DNA from: Pseudomonas putida
GTDB lineage: Bacteria > Pseudomonadota > Gammaproteobacteria > Pseudomonadales > Pseudomonadaceae
NCBI RefSeq assembly: GCF_003228315.1
Contig: NZ_CP029693.1
Location: 124,001-188,000 of the forward strand
Length of the DNA stretch: 64,000 nucleotides
Reading direction: 5' to 3'
Program-made: the position numbers and the translations under genes
Part shown: positions 24,230 to 33,700 of the stretch, piece after piece
Layout: the number at the start of each line of letters is the position of its first letter
How positions within the stretch are numbered: the stretch's first letter is position 1
Notes under the pieces: model-generated
The model's input: only the letters and a program-made list of their open reading frames with translations
The model's database searches: none
Told to the model about the DNA's origin: nothing

Positions 24230-24853
24230 TCACTGCTTGAGGGTGGCGATGAGTTGTTCGGTGGTGACGATCGAATGGGCGAAGGTGGGGCCATTCAGTT
24301 CATGGGCCGAATGCATCATCTCCGGCTTGAAGGCGGCGGTTGCGTCGCGCACCAGGGTGACGTGATAGCCCAGTTCCTGTGCGTAACGGGCCGTGGCCTC
24401 GATGCAGGTATTGGCCAGCAGACCGACGATGATCACGTGGGTGATGCCTTTCTGCTTGAGGCGAAAATCCAGGTCGGTGTTGGCAAAACCACTGGAGCCC
24501 CAGTGCTCGGAGGCGATGATGTCGCCTTCCTTGGGCGCGAAATCGGGATGCCATTCACCGCCCCATTCGCCACGGGCGAAGTGGTGCATGTGCTGGATCT
24601 TGCATTGGGACGGGCTTGGATGAGACCAGTTTTCGTAGTCGCCTTGTTCCCAGCGACGGTGCGGTACGATGACCACCTGAATATCGGCGGCGCGCACGGC
24701 GCGATCCAGTGCGCGCAGGTTGTCGAGCAGGCCGACCTGCTCGGCGATCGGCTTGATCAGGGGGAAGACCCGGCCACCCTCGGAGAGAAAATCGTTGTAG
24801 GGATCGACCAGCAAATAGGCGGTGCGATCCAGCGGGTAGGCAGCGTTCGACAT
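24230..24853 (-). CDS. Isochorismatase-family cysteine hydrolase
   Basis: A 207-residue alpha/beta hydrolase of the nicotinamidase/isochorismatase fold. The acidic residue is in LLVDPYNDF and the nucleophile in LLANTCIEATARYA. At the usual Lys position the sequence reads SEHWGSSGF, with His where most relatives have Lys, so it belongs to a variant subgroup or has altered chemistry. Likely reactions are amide or carbamoyl hydrolysis. It overlaps the aldehyde dehydrogenase gene (GTGA) and is divergent from an HxlR regulator 110 bp away. Confidence 0.84.
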   Translation of the reverse strand: MSNAAYPLDRTAYLLVDPYNDFLSEGGRVFPLIKPIAEQVGLLDNLRALDRAVRAADIQVVIVPHRRWEQGDYENWSHPSPSQCKIQHMHHFARGEWGGEWHPDFAPKEGDIIASEHWGSSGFANTDLDFRLKQKGITHVIIVGLLANTCIEATARYAQELGYHVTLVRDATAAFKPEMMHSAHELNGPTFAHSIVTTEQLIATLKQ

Positions 24854-24963
24854 GACATTTCTCCAGAGTGGATGAATGAACTATTCAATGAGCTATGCCA
24901 TGGGCTTGCCCCGGCATGGTGTAGATATGATAATCATAGTTACTGTAAAAGAGGCAAGCCTGC
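24854..24963. promoter_or_regulatory. Divergent promoter region of the hydrolase and HxlR genes
   Basis: The 110-bp gap is AT-richer than its surroundings and contains the palindrome ATGATAATCAT (24927-24937) followed by AGTTACTGTAAA. A site at this place could let the HxlR protein control both directions. Confidence 0.5.
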
Positions 24964-25464
24964 ATGGCCGTAAAAAAGACTAGTCCGCAAACCCTGTGCC
25001 CGATTTCACGGGCCGAAGACATTGTCGGAGATCGATGGACGGTCTTGGTTTTGCGCGAGCTGTTCATGCGCAACCATCGTTACGACGAGATCCAGGCGCA
25101 GACCGGCGGCACGCCGCAAATGGTCGCCTCGCGCCTGAAAAGCCTGGAGGCGGATGGCATGGTCGAGCGACGCGCCTACAGCGAGCGGCCGCCGCGTTAC
25201 GAGTACCACCTCACGCCCAAGGGCGAGGCGTTTTACTCGGTGGTGCTGGCGTTGCGGGCGTGGGGGGAGACCTGGTGCAAATCGCAGGATGAAGGGCTGG
25301 CCGTGCGCTACACCCACCGTAAGTGCGGGCACGAGGCCGGCCTTGGACCTCTTTGTGATCATTGCGGTGAGCTGCTGCGCCGTGGCGAATTGATCAGCGA
25401 GCCTTCGCCGGGGTATGTCGAAGAACGGGCTGTCAGGCTCGAAGCGTTCAAGTCCAAACCGTGA
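24964..25464 (+). CDS. HxlR-family transcriptional regulator
   Basis: A 166-residue winged-helix protein. CPISRAEDIVGDRWTVLVLREL and the HRYDEIQAQTGGTPQMVASRL recognition region are the HxlR signature. The wing PPRYEYHLTPKGEAFY follows. Beyond the HTH, a C-terminal Cys/His cluster (HRKCGHEAGLGPLCDHCGELL) looks able to bind zinc. It is divergent from the hydrolase/ALDH operon and is its probable regulator. Confidence 0.88.
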   Translation: MAVKKTSPQTLCPISRAEDIVGDRWTVLVLRELFMRNHRYDEIQAQTGGTPQMVASRLKSLEADGMVERRAYSERPPRYEYHLTPKGEAFYSVVLALRAWGETWCKSQDEGLAVRYTHRKCGHEAGLGPLCDHCGELLRRGELISEPSPGYVEERAVRLEAFKSKP

Positions 25465-25475
25465 ACGCACACCCC

Positions 25476-25575
25476 CTGTAGGAGCGAGCCTGCTCGCGAT
25501 GGAGGCACAGGCACCGCGTGGCGTCAGGCAACCCGCGTTATCGTTGACGACCATCGCGAGCATGCTCGCTCCTAC
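25476..25575. repeat. REPIN (CTGTAGGAGC type)
   Basis: The right half ends CTCGCTCCTAC and lacks the final AG, a slightly decayed copy. Confidence 0.82.
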
Positions 25576-25679
25576 TATCGCTTCACGTAATAGTCACAAT
25601 CATTCATCACAAGTTCTGTTGCCCGCGGCAAACAGGGAAAATCGCGCCCATCCAAAACACTCACGCAGGAATCGGCGCG

Positions 25680-26018
25680 ATGAACCTATACACCCGGCTG
25701 ACGATTGCCGCCTCTTTGTTGTTGTCCGGTTGTGCCTCCACGCCAAACGATCCGACGCTGACCTTGCAGACGAGCAAGGCGCCGGCGGACTACGCGAACT
25801 GTGTCTTGCCCAAACTGCAGCATGATTCGTTGAACGCGACAGTCTCGGAAACCCAGCGCAGCTACCGCATCGTGGTGTCGAGCAAAGTGGCGGCCAACGA
25901 CGTGCTTGAGGCGCGCAAGGCCTCGAACGGCGGCAAGGTGTTCCTGTATGAGCGCACGCTGCTGGCGTCGACCTTCGGGCCTTCGAGCCTCGAGCGCGCC
26001 GCTCAGGAATGCCTGTAA
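25680..26018 (+). CDS. Small lipoprotein, unknown function
   Basis: A 112-residue protein with a short signal peptide and lipobox LLSGC (Cys18), so it should be acylated and membrane-anchored. The mature part has one Cys near the start (YANCVLP) and one at the C-terminus (AQECL) that could pair. No domain is recognised. It is a single gene followed by a hairpin terminator. No strong ribosome-binding site is seen, only AGGAATCGGCG a few bases upstream. Confidence 0.78.
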   Translation: MNLYTRLTIAASLLLSGCASTPNDPTLTLQTSKAPADYANCVLPKLQHDSLNATVSETQRSYRIVVSSKVAANDVLEARKASNGGKVFLYERTLLASTFGPSSLERAAQECL

Positions 26019-26052
26019 ACCCTCGCTGAAAAATCCCTTTCCCAACCCGGTG

Positions 26053-26090
26053 AATACGCCTGAATCAGGCGTGTTCGCCGGGCGTTTTTT
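26053..26090 (+). terminator. Rho-independent terminator
   Basis: ACGCCTGAATCAGGCGT (26056-26072) is a hairpin, and ACGCC can alternatively pair with GGCGT before TTTTTT at 26085-26090. Confidence 0.65.
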
Positions 26091-26253
26091 GCTGTCATTT
26101 TTTTGATTGAACAAGTGTTCATTTTGAGTTGCATCGAGCCCATTTGCCTCGATATAGTGGCTTAATAATATCAACTATAAAAAACTGCCAGCAGGGCTGC
26201 TGCACTCACACATAAGCGCGGGCTTTGCTGGCCGACATATCGTCTATTCGAGA

Positions 26254-28242
26254 ATGTTCATGCCTAATCGCTCACTGCACTTCAAGCTGTTCTGGACGGC
26301 GCTGATTGGCACCGTCGTCGTCATGGCGCTGTTGCTGGGCTCCATCGCTTACATTGCCTACGGCAATTCCGTCAAAGAAACCTTTTCTCTGGTCGACAGC
26401 GTCGTCAAGGCCAACGCCAAGGAAGTGGAAGTCGAGCTCGGTGCCGGCTATAGCGTGGCTGAGTCCCTGGCCAGCGTCGCCACGGCAATGCAGCAACAAC
26501 AGGTCGACCGCAAGACCGCCGACGTGCTGACCCGCCAGCTGTTCGAAGCCAATCCCCGGTTTCTGGGCCTGGGTCAGTACTGGGAGCCGAACGCGTTCGA
26601 CGGCAAGGACAGTGAGTTCGTCAACCAGCCCAATCACGACGCGACCGGTCGCTACCTGACCTGGTGGAACCGTGCCGGCGGTTCGGTGAAATCAGAGGCG
26701 CTCAGCGGTTATGCCCCGGAAAGCGCCGACAACCAGTACTACTACCGCCCGCTGCACACCCGTCAGCCATGGGCCTCCGAACCCTATGCCTACAGCGCCG
26801 GCGGTGGCCAGCAGATGATGCTGGTGTCGATCATGTTGCCCTTGATGCAGGGCGGCAAAGCCATGGGTGTGGCGGGGGTGGATATTCCGCTGGAAAGCAT
26901 CAACCGCCAGCTGGCTAAAATCGACGCCTACAAGGGCTACGGCGCGCTGGTTTCCAGCGACGGTCTGTATGCCAGCCATCCGGATCCCAAGCGCCTGAGC
27001 AAGCCGGCAGAAGAACTGCCAGCCGCGGCCAAGGACGCGATCAAGGCGGGCAATGCCTACAGTTTCGAACTCGATGGTTGGGGTTATGTGCTGCAACCGG
27101 TGCGTATCGGCAAGGCCCCGAACTACTGGGCCTTGATGGTTGCTTATCCGTTGGCCGAAGCCATGGCCGGGATCAATCATTTCCTCTACACCGCCGTGGT
27201 CATCGGCCTGGTGGCGTTGCTGGTGCTGGCCATCGTGCTGTGGCACTTGCTGGCGTGGCAGATTCGTCCATTGTCCGGCCTGACGGTCGGCATCCAGGCC
27301 TGGGAAGGCGAACTGGGCCTGCGTTTCGAACAACGCAGTGGCGATGAAACCGGCAAGCTGGCCGGTGCGTTCAACCAGTTCATCCAGCGTCTGGGCAACC
27401 TTGTGGGCTCGATTCGCCAGAGCAGCACCACGCTGATGCAGATCTCCAATCACCTGGGCGATACCACCCAGGCCGTCGCCGAGCGGGCAACCTCGCAACA
27501 CACCGCGACCGAGGAAATGGCCAGCGGCGTGACGGCGCTGGCGCACTCGGTGACCGAGATGTCCCAGCAAGCCGAAGACGTCGAGCAACTGGCGCGCAAT
27601 ACCGAAGTGCTGACCACCAACATCTCCACCGACATGAGTCAGACCCTGGCCGGCATCACCCATATCGACCAGACCATGGACGTGGTGGCCGGCGCCGTGG
27701 GGGATCTGGAGAAGCGCTCGCAGCAGATTGCCGGGATCATTGCGGTGATTCGCAGCATTGCCGACCAGACCAACCTGCTGGCCCTGAACGCGGCGATCGA
27801 AGCCGCGCGGGCAGGGGAGCAGGGTCGCGGGTTTGCGGTCGTGGCCGATGAAGTGCGGCAACTGGCCGAGCGCACCAGCCGTTCGACCGGGGAGATCGGC
27901 GAGATGATCGGTGCGATCGGTTCGGACGTACGCAACACCGTGGCCAATGTGCAGCAGGTCGGCGAAGCGGTGCGCCAAGGCGTGGTGCAACTGACCACCT
28001 CGGCAGAGGGCGTGGATCAGATTCGCCAGCATGCGCAGGACATCCTGACGCGCATCAGCGAAGTGGCGCGCCAGACCCAGAGCCAGGCGGCGACGGGCGA
28101 GCAGCTGTCGGTGGCGATCCAGGGCGTCAGCCGCATCTCCGAACAGAACGACCAGGCGATTCGCAGCCTGCTCGATCAGTCGGTGAAGCTGCGGGATCAG
28201 GCCGGGTCGCTGAGCCAGCAGTTGACGCAGTTCCGCGATTGA
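26254..28242 (+). CDS. Methyl-accepting chemotaxis protein with dCache ligand domain
   Basis: A 662-residue chemoreceptor. TM1 is near residues 10-32. A large periplasmic double-Cache domain spans about 35-300 (RYLTWWNRAGG, SEPYAYSAGGGQQMMLVS and GVAGVDIPLESI are typical). TM2 is near 308-332, then HAMP and the cytoplasmic helical bundle. The hairpin signature IADQTNLLALNAAIEAARAG EQGRGFAVVADEVR is intact. dCache receptors usually bind amino acids or organic acids; the ligand is not readable here. ATG 26260 with GAGA upstream is an alternative start. No C-terminal pentapeptide for CheR/CheB is seen. Confidence 0.92.
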   Translation: MFMPNRSLHFKLFWTALIGTVVVMALLLGSIAYIAYGNSVKETFSLVDSVVKANAKEVEVELGAGYSVAESLASVATAMQQQQVDRKTADVLTRQLFEANPRFLGLGQYWEPNAFDGKDSEFVNQPNHDATGRYLTWWNRAGGSVKSEALSGYAPESADNQYYYRPLHTRQPWASEPYAYSAGGGQQMMLVSIMLPLMQGGKAMGVAGVDIPLESINRQLAKIDAYKGYGALVSSDGLYASHPDPKRLSKPAEELPAAAKDAIKAGNAYSFELDGWGYVLQPVRIGKAPNYWALMVAYPLAEAMAGINHFLYTAVVIGLVALLVLAIVLWHLLAWQIRPLSGLTVGIQAWEGELGLRFEQRSGDETGKLAGAFNQFIQRLGNLVGSIRQSSTTLMQISNHLGDTTQAVAERATSQHTATEEMASGVTALAHSVTEMSQQAEDVEQLARNTEVLTTNISTDMSQTLAGITHIDQTMDVVAGAVGDLEKRSQQIAGIIAVIRSIADQTNLLALNAAIEAARAGEQGRGFAVVADEVRQLAERTSRSTGEIGEMIGAIGSDVRNTVANVQQVGEAVRQGVVQLTTSAEGVDQIRQHAQDILTRISEVARQTQSQAATGEQLSVAIQGVSRISEQNDQAIRSLLDQSVKLRDQAGSLSQQLTQFRD

Positions 28243-28253
28243 TACACCCCCCC

Positions 28254-28355
28254 CTGTAGGAGCGAGCCTGCTCGCGATAAACGTCCAGACAACGCGTTCA
28301 TTCAGACAGTGCACGTTTTCGTTAACGTCCATCGCGAGCAGGCTCGCTCCTACAG
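28254..28355. repeat. REPIN (CTGTAGGAGC type)
   Basis: Inverted REP halves separate the convergent chemoreceptor and TetR genes. Confidence 0.88.
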
Positions 28356-28362
28356 TGGAATT

Positions 28363-28914
28363 TCATGACGTCCAGGCATCAACGACCGACGCCATGAACT
28401 GCGTCGCCAGTTCAGGCTTGTCCACCGCCCGGGCAATCAGCATGGCGCCGGCAATCGATGCAATCAGCTGCTGCGCCTGCCGCAGCTTTTCCTCCTGACT
28501 GTCGCCTTCGACCAACGGCATCAGGATTTCAATGAAGTGTTCGATCCCCTGGGTGAAGGACTGGCTGACGCTGCCGCCGGTGCGGGCGACGTCGGTGGCC
28601 AGGGCGGGGATCGCGCAGCCCTCGGTCCAGTTCTCCAGATGCTTCTGGGTCAGATAACGCTTCACCAGTTCGGGAACCGACTTGGCGTTTTGCCAATTGC
28701 GAATGTTGCTCTCGAAGGTCCGGGCCACAGCCTCCGACGCCAACTGTTCCTTGCCCCCGGGAAACTGCCCGTAAAACCCGCCATGGGTCAGCCCCACCGA
28801 GCGTGAAAGCTCGCCGATGCCGATGCCGTCGATGCCTTTTTCCCGATACAGCCGGGACGCGGCAGTGAGGATCGCCTCTTTGTTTTCCGCCGCCTTTTCT
28901 TTGGTCACTTTCAT
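28363..28914 (-). CDS. TetR/AcrR-family repressor
   Basis: A 183-residue regulator. The N-terminal TetR HTH spans about 10-60 (ILTAASRLYREKGIDGIGIGELSRSVGLTHGGFYGQF). The C-terminal helical ligand domain includes WTEGCAIPALATDVA with one Cys. It is divergent from the truncated mexT-like gene and the mexEF-oprN operon, a common position for a local efflux repressor, but a target there is only inferred. Confidence 0.88.
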   Translation of the reverse strand: MKVTKEKAAENKEAILTAASRLYREKGIDGIGIGELSRSVGLTHGGFYGQFPGGKEQLASEAVARTFESNIRNWQNAKSVPELVKRYLTQKHLENWTEGCAIPALATDVARTGGSVSQSFTQGIEHFIEILMPLVEGDSQEEKLRQAQQLIASIAGAMLIARAVDKPELATQFMASVVDAWTS

Positions 28915-29023
28915 CAGATGCTCCTCGGGCTGGATGCCCTCGCCGGGTGCAAGTCGTCGCCAAATATCTTGTAATGATTATGGTCGTAATATATCGTCAG
29001 CGCAAATACCCGGTGGACACGTC
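28915..29023. promoter_or_regulatory. Divergent promoter region between the TetR and LysR-fragment genes
   Basis: An AT-rich core (28965-28998) with TTGTAATGATTATGGTCGTA and AATATATCG lies between the two starts, in GC-rich surroundings. It should hold the TetR gene promoter and possibly its operator. Confidence 0.4.
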
Positions 29024-29350
29024 ATGAACCGAAGTGACCTGCGCAGTATCGACCTGAATCTGTTGGTGGTGTTCGAGGCGCTCATCCAGGAGCGCAACGT
29101 CACCCGAGCCGCCAGAAGGCTTTCGCTCGGCCAACCGGCCGTCAGCGGTGCACTGCGGCGGTTGCGAGTGTTGTTCAACGATCCGCTGTTCAAGCACACC
29201 GGGCGGGAGATGAAGCCCACGCCACGGGCGATCTCGATCGCCCAGACCCTTGGTCCGGCGCTGGATTCGGTGTGCGGTGCAATCTCGAACACTCAGGTTC
29301 GGGCAGGGCAGACCTGTTTTTTTGCCCGTATACATGATGATCATCATTAA
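29024..29350 (+). pseudogene. mexT: MexT-like LysR regulator truncated after the DNA-binding domain
   Basis: The first 88 or so residues (MNRSDLRSIDLNLLVVFEAL, then NVTRAARRLSLGQPAVSGAL and NDPLFKHTGREMKPTPRA) follow MexT of P. aeruginosa closely, as I recall that protein. The frame then loses similarity and ends at residue 108, where a LysR protein needs about 300. No remainder of the effector domain is found in the 94 bp before mexE. The relic keeps the usual mexT position and direction upstream of mexEF-oprN. It may be dead, or may still bind DNA as a short protein without inducer response. Confidence 0.8.
29334..29347. promoter_or_regulatory. 14-bp palindrome upstream of mexE
   Basis: ATGATGATCATCAT is a perfect palindrome that overlaps the last codons of the mexT relic and lies about 100 bp before the mexE start. 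It could be an operator for the TetR protein or another efflux regulator. Confidence 0.5.
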
Positions 29351-29444
29351 TAGTAATAGCCAAGTTCACCCCGTTCGATTCGTCGACGCCTCCCCCGAGG
29401 CCGAGCCTTCGCAAACCCCTGAAACCGTCTGGCGGACACAACCC

Positions 29445-30704
29445 ATGGATCAGTCACTCAAAGCTTTTCGTTATCCGATTGCCGCACTGGCGCTCACGAT
29501 GCTCACCGCGTGCGATCGTGCGCCGGTCGCCGCCAATGCTCCCGGTGCGCCACAGGTCACGGTGGCCAAGGTGATTGAGCAGCCCATCACCGAGTGGGAT
29601 GAAGTCACCGCCCGCCTGGAGGCGCCGGAAACCGTCGAGGTCCGTCCACGGGTGTCGGGGCAGATCGAGCAAGTGGCCTTTACCGATGGTGCGCTGGTGA
29701 AGAAGGGCAACCTGCTGTTCCAGATCGACCCGCGGCCGTTCGAACACGAAGTGCATCGCTTCGAAGCCCAACTGCAACAGGCCCGGGCGACACTGGTGCG
29801 CACCGCCAACGAAGCGCAGCGCGGCCAACGCCTGCTGGGCAGCAACGCGATTTCCGCCGAACTCGCCGACACCCGGACCACCACCGCGCAGGAGGCCAAG
29901 GCCGGTGTCGATGCGATCCAGGCACAGCTCGATCTGGCGCGCCTGAACCTGAGTTTCACCCGGGTCACCGCACCGATCAGCGGCCGCGTCAGCCGTGCCG
30001 AAATCACCGCCGGCAACATCGTCACCGCCGACACCACGGCGTTGACCAGCGTGGTCTCCACCGACAAGGTCTACGCCTATTTCGACGCCGACGAGCGCCT
30101 GTTCCTCAAATACGGCCAGCTCGCCCGCCAGGGCCAGCGCAGCCAGACCACACCGGTGTACATGGGCCTGTCGAACGAGGAGGGCAACACGCACCTGGGG
30201 CAGATGAACTTCGTCGACAACCGGGTCAATCCGAAGACCGGCACCATTCGCGGCCGCGCGGTGTTCGATAACGCCGACGGTCAATACACCCCGGGCCTCT
30301 ATGCCCGCTTGAAACTTGTGGGCAGCGCAGCTTATGCGGGCCTGCTGATCAAGGACGAGGCGGTGGGTACCGACCTGGGCAAGAAGTTCGTGCTGGTGGT
30401 CGATCAGGACAACAAGACCGTCTATCGCAACGTCGAACTGGGGCCGAAACTTGAAGGCCTTCGCATCGTGCGCAGCGGCCTGAACAAGCAAGACCGCATC
30501 GTCATCAACGGCCTGCAACGGGTCCGCCCGGGCGCCGTGGTCGCCCCGCAGGACGCGCCGATGGCCGACCCGGAAACCGTCGCGGCCCTGACCCGTCAGC
30601 GCCAGGCGGTCGAAGCCAGCAATCAACCTGCAAGCCCATCTCCTGCATCCGGTAAATCGCCAGCCCTGGTGAAGACCGATGCAGCCGTCACACCTCGCGG
30701 ATAA
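29445..30704 (+). CDS. mexE: RND efflux periplasmic adaptor MexE
   Basis: A 419-residue membrane-fusion protein with a lipoprotein-type leader (LTMLTAC). The lipoyl halves (VRPRVSGQIEQVAF and LSFTRVTAPISGRVSRAEITA), the intervening hairpin, and the beta-barrel are in order. Long stretches such as VVSTDKVYAYFDADERLFLK and the C-terminal AAVTPRG closely match MexE of P. aeruginosa from memory. It joins MexF to OprN for export of chloramphenicol, quinolones, trimethoprim and quinolone-signal precursors. mexF follows by 12 bp. No strong ribosome-binding site is seen for ATG 29445. Confidence 0.92.
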   Translation: MDQSLKAFRYPIAALALTMLTACDRAPVAANAPGAPQVTVAKVIEQPITEWDEVTARLEAPETVEVRPRVSGQIEQVAFTDGALVKKGNLLFQIDPRPFEHEVHRFEAQLQQARATLVRTANEAQRGQRLLGSNAISAELADTRTTTAQEAKAGVDAIQAQLDLARLNLSFTRVTAPISGRVSRAEITAGNIVTADTTALTSVVSTDKVYAYFDADERLFLKYGQLARQGQRSQTTPVYMGLSNEEGNTHLGQMNFVDNRVNPKTGTIRGRAVFDNADGQYTPGLYARLKLVGSAAYAGLLIKDEAVGTDLGKKFVLVVDQDNKTVYRNVELGPKLEGLRIVRSGLNKQDRIVINGLQRVRPGAVVAPQDAPMADPETVAALTRQRQAVEASNQPASPSPASGKSPALVKTDAAVTPRG

Positions 30705-30716
30705 GGGCCCATCGCC

Positions 30717-33700
30717 ATGAATTTTTCCCGGTTCTTCATCACCCGGCCGATCTTCGCCGCCGTGCTGTCGCTGCTGATCCTGATCGCCGGCGCCATCTCT
30801 CTGTTCCAGTTGCCGATCAGCGAATACCCAGAAGTGGTGCCACCGACTGTGGTGGTTCAGGCCAACTATCCGGGAGCCAACCCCAAGGTGATCGGCGAAA
30901 CCGTGGCCGCACCCTTGGAGCAGGCGATCACCGGCGTCGAAAACATGCTGTACATGTCTTCGCAATCGACCGCAGACGGTCGCTTGACCCTCACCGTGAC
31001 CTTCGCCCTGGGCACCGATCTGGATAACGCCCAGGTCCAGGTGCAAAACCGCGTGACTCGCACCGAACCGAAGCTGCCGGAGGAAGTGACGCGCATCGGC
31101 ATCACCGTCGACAAGGCGTCGCCGGAATTGACCCTGCTGGTGCATCTGGTGTCGCCGGACAAGCGCTACGACATGCTCTACCTGTCCAACTACGCGATCC
31201 TCAACGTCAAAGACGAACTGGCGCGCCTGGAAGGTATCGGCACGGTGAAGATGTTCGGTATCGGCGATTACTCGCTGCGGATCTGGCTCGATCCCGAGAA
31301 GACCTCCTCGCGCAATCTCACCGCCACCGACGTGGTCAACGCTGTGCGCGAGCAGAATCGTCAGGTCGCCGCCGGCCAGCTCGGCTCACCGCCCGCACCG
31401 AATGCCACCAGCTTTCAAATGTCGATCAACTCCCAGGGACGGCTGGTCACCGAGGAGGAGTTTGAAAACGTGATCATCCGCAGTGGCCCGAACGGCGAAA
31501 TCACCCGCCTGAAGGACATTGCCCGGATCGAACTGGGCTCCAACCAATACGCCTTGCGCGCCATGCTCAACAACCAGGAAGCGGTGGCCATGCCGATCTT
31601 CCAGCGCCCCGGTGCCAATGCCATCGACGTGTCCGACCAGGTGCGGGCGAAGATGGCCGAGCTGAAGAAGAGCTTCCCGGAAGGGATGGACTACGAGATC
31701 GTCTACGACCCGACCATCTTTGTCCGTAGTTCGATTGAAGCGGTGGTGCACACGCTGTTCGAAGCACTGATCCTCGTGGTGCTGGTGGTGATCCTGTTCC
31801 TGCAAACCTGGCGCGCTTCGATCATTCCGCTGGTGGCGGTGCCGGTGTCGCTGATCGGTACCTTTGCCGTGATGCACCTGCTCGGGTTTTCGCTCAACGC
31901 GCTGTCGCTGTTTGGCCTGGTGCTGGCGATCGGCATTGTGGTCGACGACGCGATCGTGGTGGTGGAGAACGTCGAACGGAACATCGAGTCCGGGCTGGAG
32001 CCGGTCGAGGCGACCAAGAAAGCCATGGGCGAAGTGACCGGGCCGATCATCGCCACGGCGCTGGTGCTGTGCGCGGTGTTCGTGCCGGCGGCGTTCATCT
32101 CCGGGCTCACCGGGCAGTTCTACAAGCAGTTCGCCCTGACCATTGCCATCTCGACGGTGATCTCGGCCTTCAACTCGCTGACCCTGTCGCCGGCGCTGGC
32201 GGCGGTGTTGCTCAAGGCCCATGGCGCACCGAAAGACCGTTTCTCCAAGGTGCTGGACCGGATGCTCGGCGGCTGGTTGTTCAAACCGTTCAACCGGGTC
32301 TTTGAAAAGGCCAGCCTTGGCTACGTGGTGGCGGTGGGCAAGATCGTGCGCGGCAGCAGCGTCGCCCTGCTGCTCTATGCCGGCCTGATCGCCTTGACCT
32401 ACATGGGCTTCAGCACCACACCGACCGGCTTCGTGCCGACCCAGGACAAGAAGTACCTGGTGACCTTCGCGCAACTGCCGGATGCGGCGAGCCTGGACCG
32501 TACCGAATCGGTGATCCGGCGCATGAGCACTATCGCCATGAACGAGCCGGGCTTTGATAGCGCCGTGGCGTTCCCGGGGCTGTCGATCAACGGTTTCACC
32601 AACAGCCCGAACGCCGGCATCGCCTTCATCGGCCTGCGCCCGTTCGACGAGCGCAAGGACCCGAGCCTGTCCGCCGGGGCGATTTCCGCCTCGCTCAACG
32701 CCAAGTTTGGCGAGATCCAGGATGCGTACACGGCGGTGTTCCCGCCACCGCCGGTCCAGGGCCTGGGCACCATCGGCGGCTTCCGCCTGCAGATCGAGGA
32801 CCGGGGCAACCTCGGTTACGACGAGCTGTACAAAGAGACGATGAACATCATCGCCAAGAGCCGCAACGTGCCGGAACTGGCCCGGGTGTTCACCAGCTAC
32901 ACGGTCAACGTGCCGCAAGTCGAAGCCGCCATCGACCGGGAAAAGGCCAAGAGCCACGGGGTGAAGATCAACGATATTTTCGACACCTTGCAGGTCTACC
33001 TGGGCTCGCTGTACGCCAACGACTTCAACCGGTTTGGCCGCACCTATCAGGTCAACGTGCAGGCCGAGCAACAGTTCCGTCAGGAGCCGGAGCAGATTGG
33101 CCAGTTGAAGGTGCGCAATGATCGCGGCGAGATGATTCCGCTGGCGACCTTCGTCAAGGTCAGCCCGACGTCGGGACCGGACCGGGTGTCCCACTACAAC
33201 GGTTTCCTCACTGCGGAAATCAACGGTGCCGCCGCCCCCGGCTACAGCTCCGGCCAGGCCCAGGCTGCAATTGAAAAGTTGCTCAAAGAGGAATTGCCCA
33301 ACGGCATGACCTACGAATGGACCGACCTGACCTATCAGCAGATCCTGTCCGGCAACACGGCGCTGCTGGTGTTTCCGCTCTGCGTGTTGCTGGCGTTCCT
33401 GGTGCTGGCGGCGCTGTACGAAAGCTGGAGCCTGCCGCTGGCGGTGATCCTGATTGTGCCCATGACGCTGCTGTCGGCGATTGCCGGGGTGATCATCTCC
33501 AAGGGCGACAACAACATCTTCACCCAGATCGGCCTGATCGTACTGGTGGGCCTGGCGTGCAAAAACGCGATCCTGATCGTCGAGTTCGCCAAGGACAAAC
33601 AGGACCAGGGCTTCTCCCCGTTGGACGCCGTGCTGGAGGCCTGCCGCATGCGTCTGCGGCCGATCCTGATGACCTCGTTCGCTTTCGTCATGGGCGTGGT

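Noticed and set aside
24921..24945. Possible Fur box in the HxlR/hydrolase gap
   Set aside because: ATGATAATCAT resembles part of a Fur site, but the 19-bp match is incomplete and no iron gene is nearby; it is better read as a local regulator site.
29454..31145. 563-codon frame antisense to mexE/mexF
   Set aside because: Shadow of two intact efflux genes.
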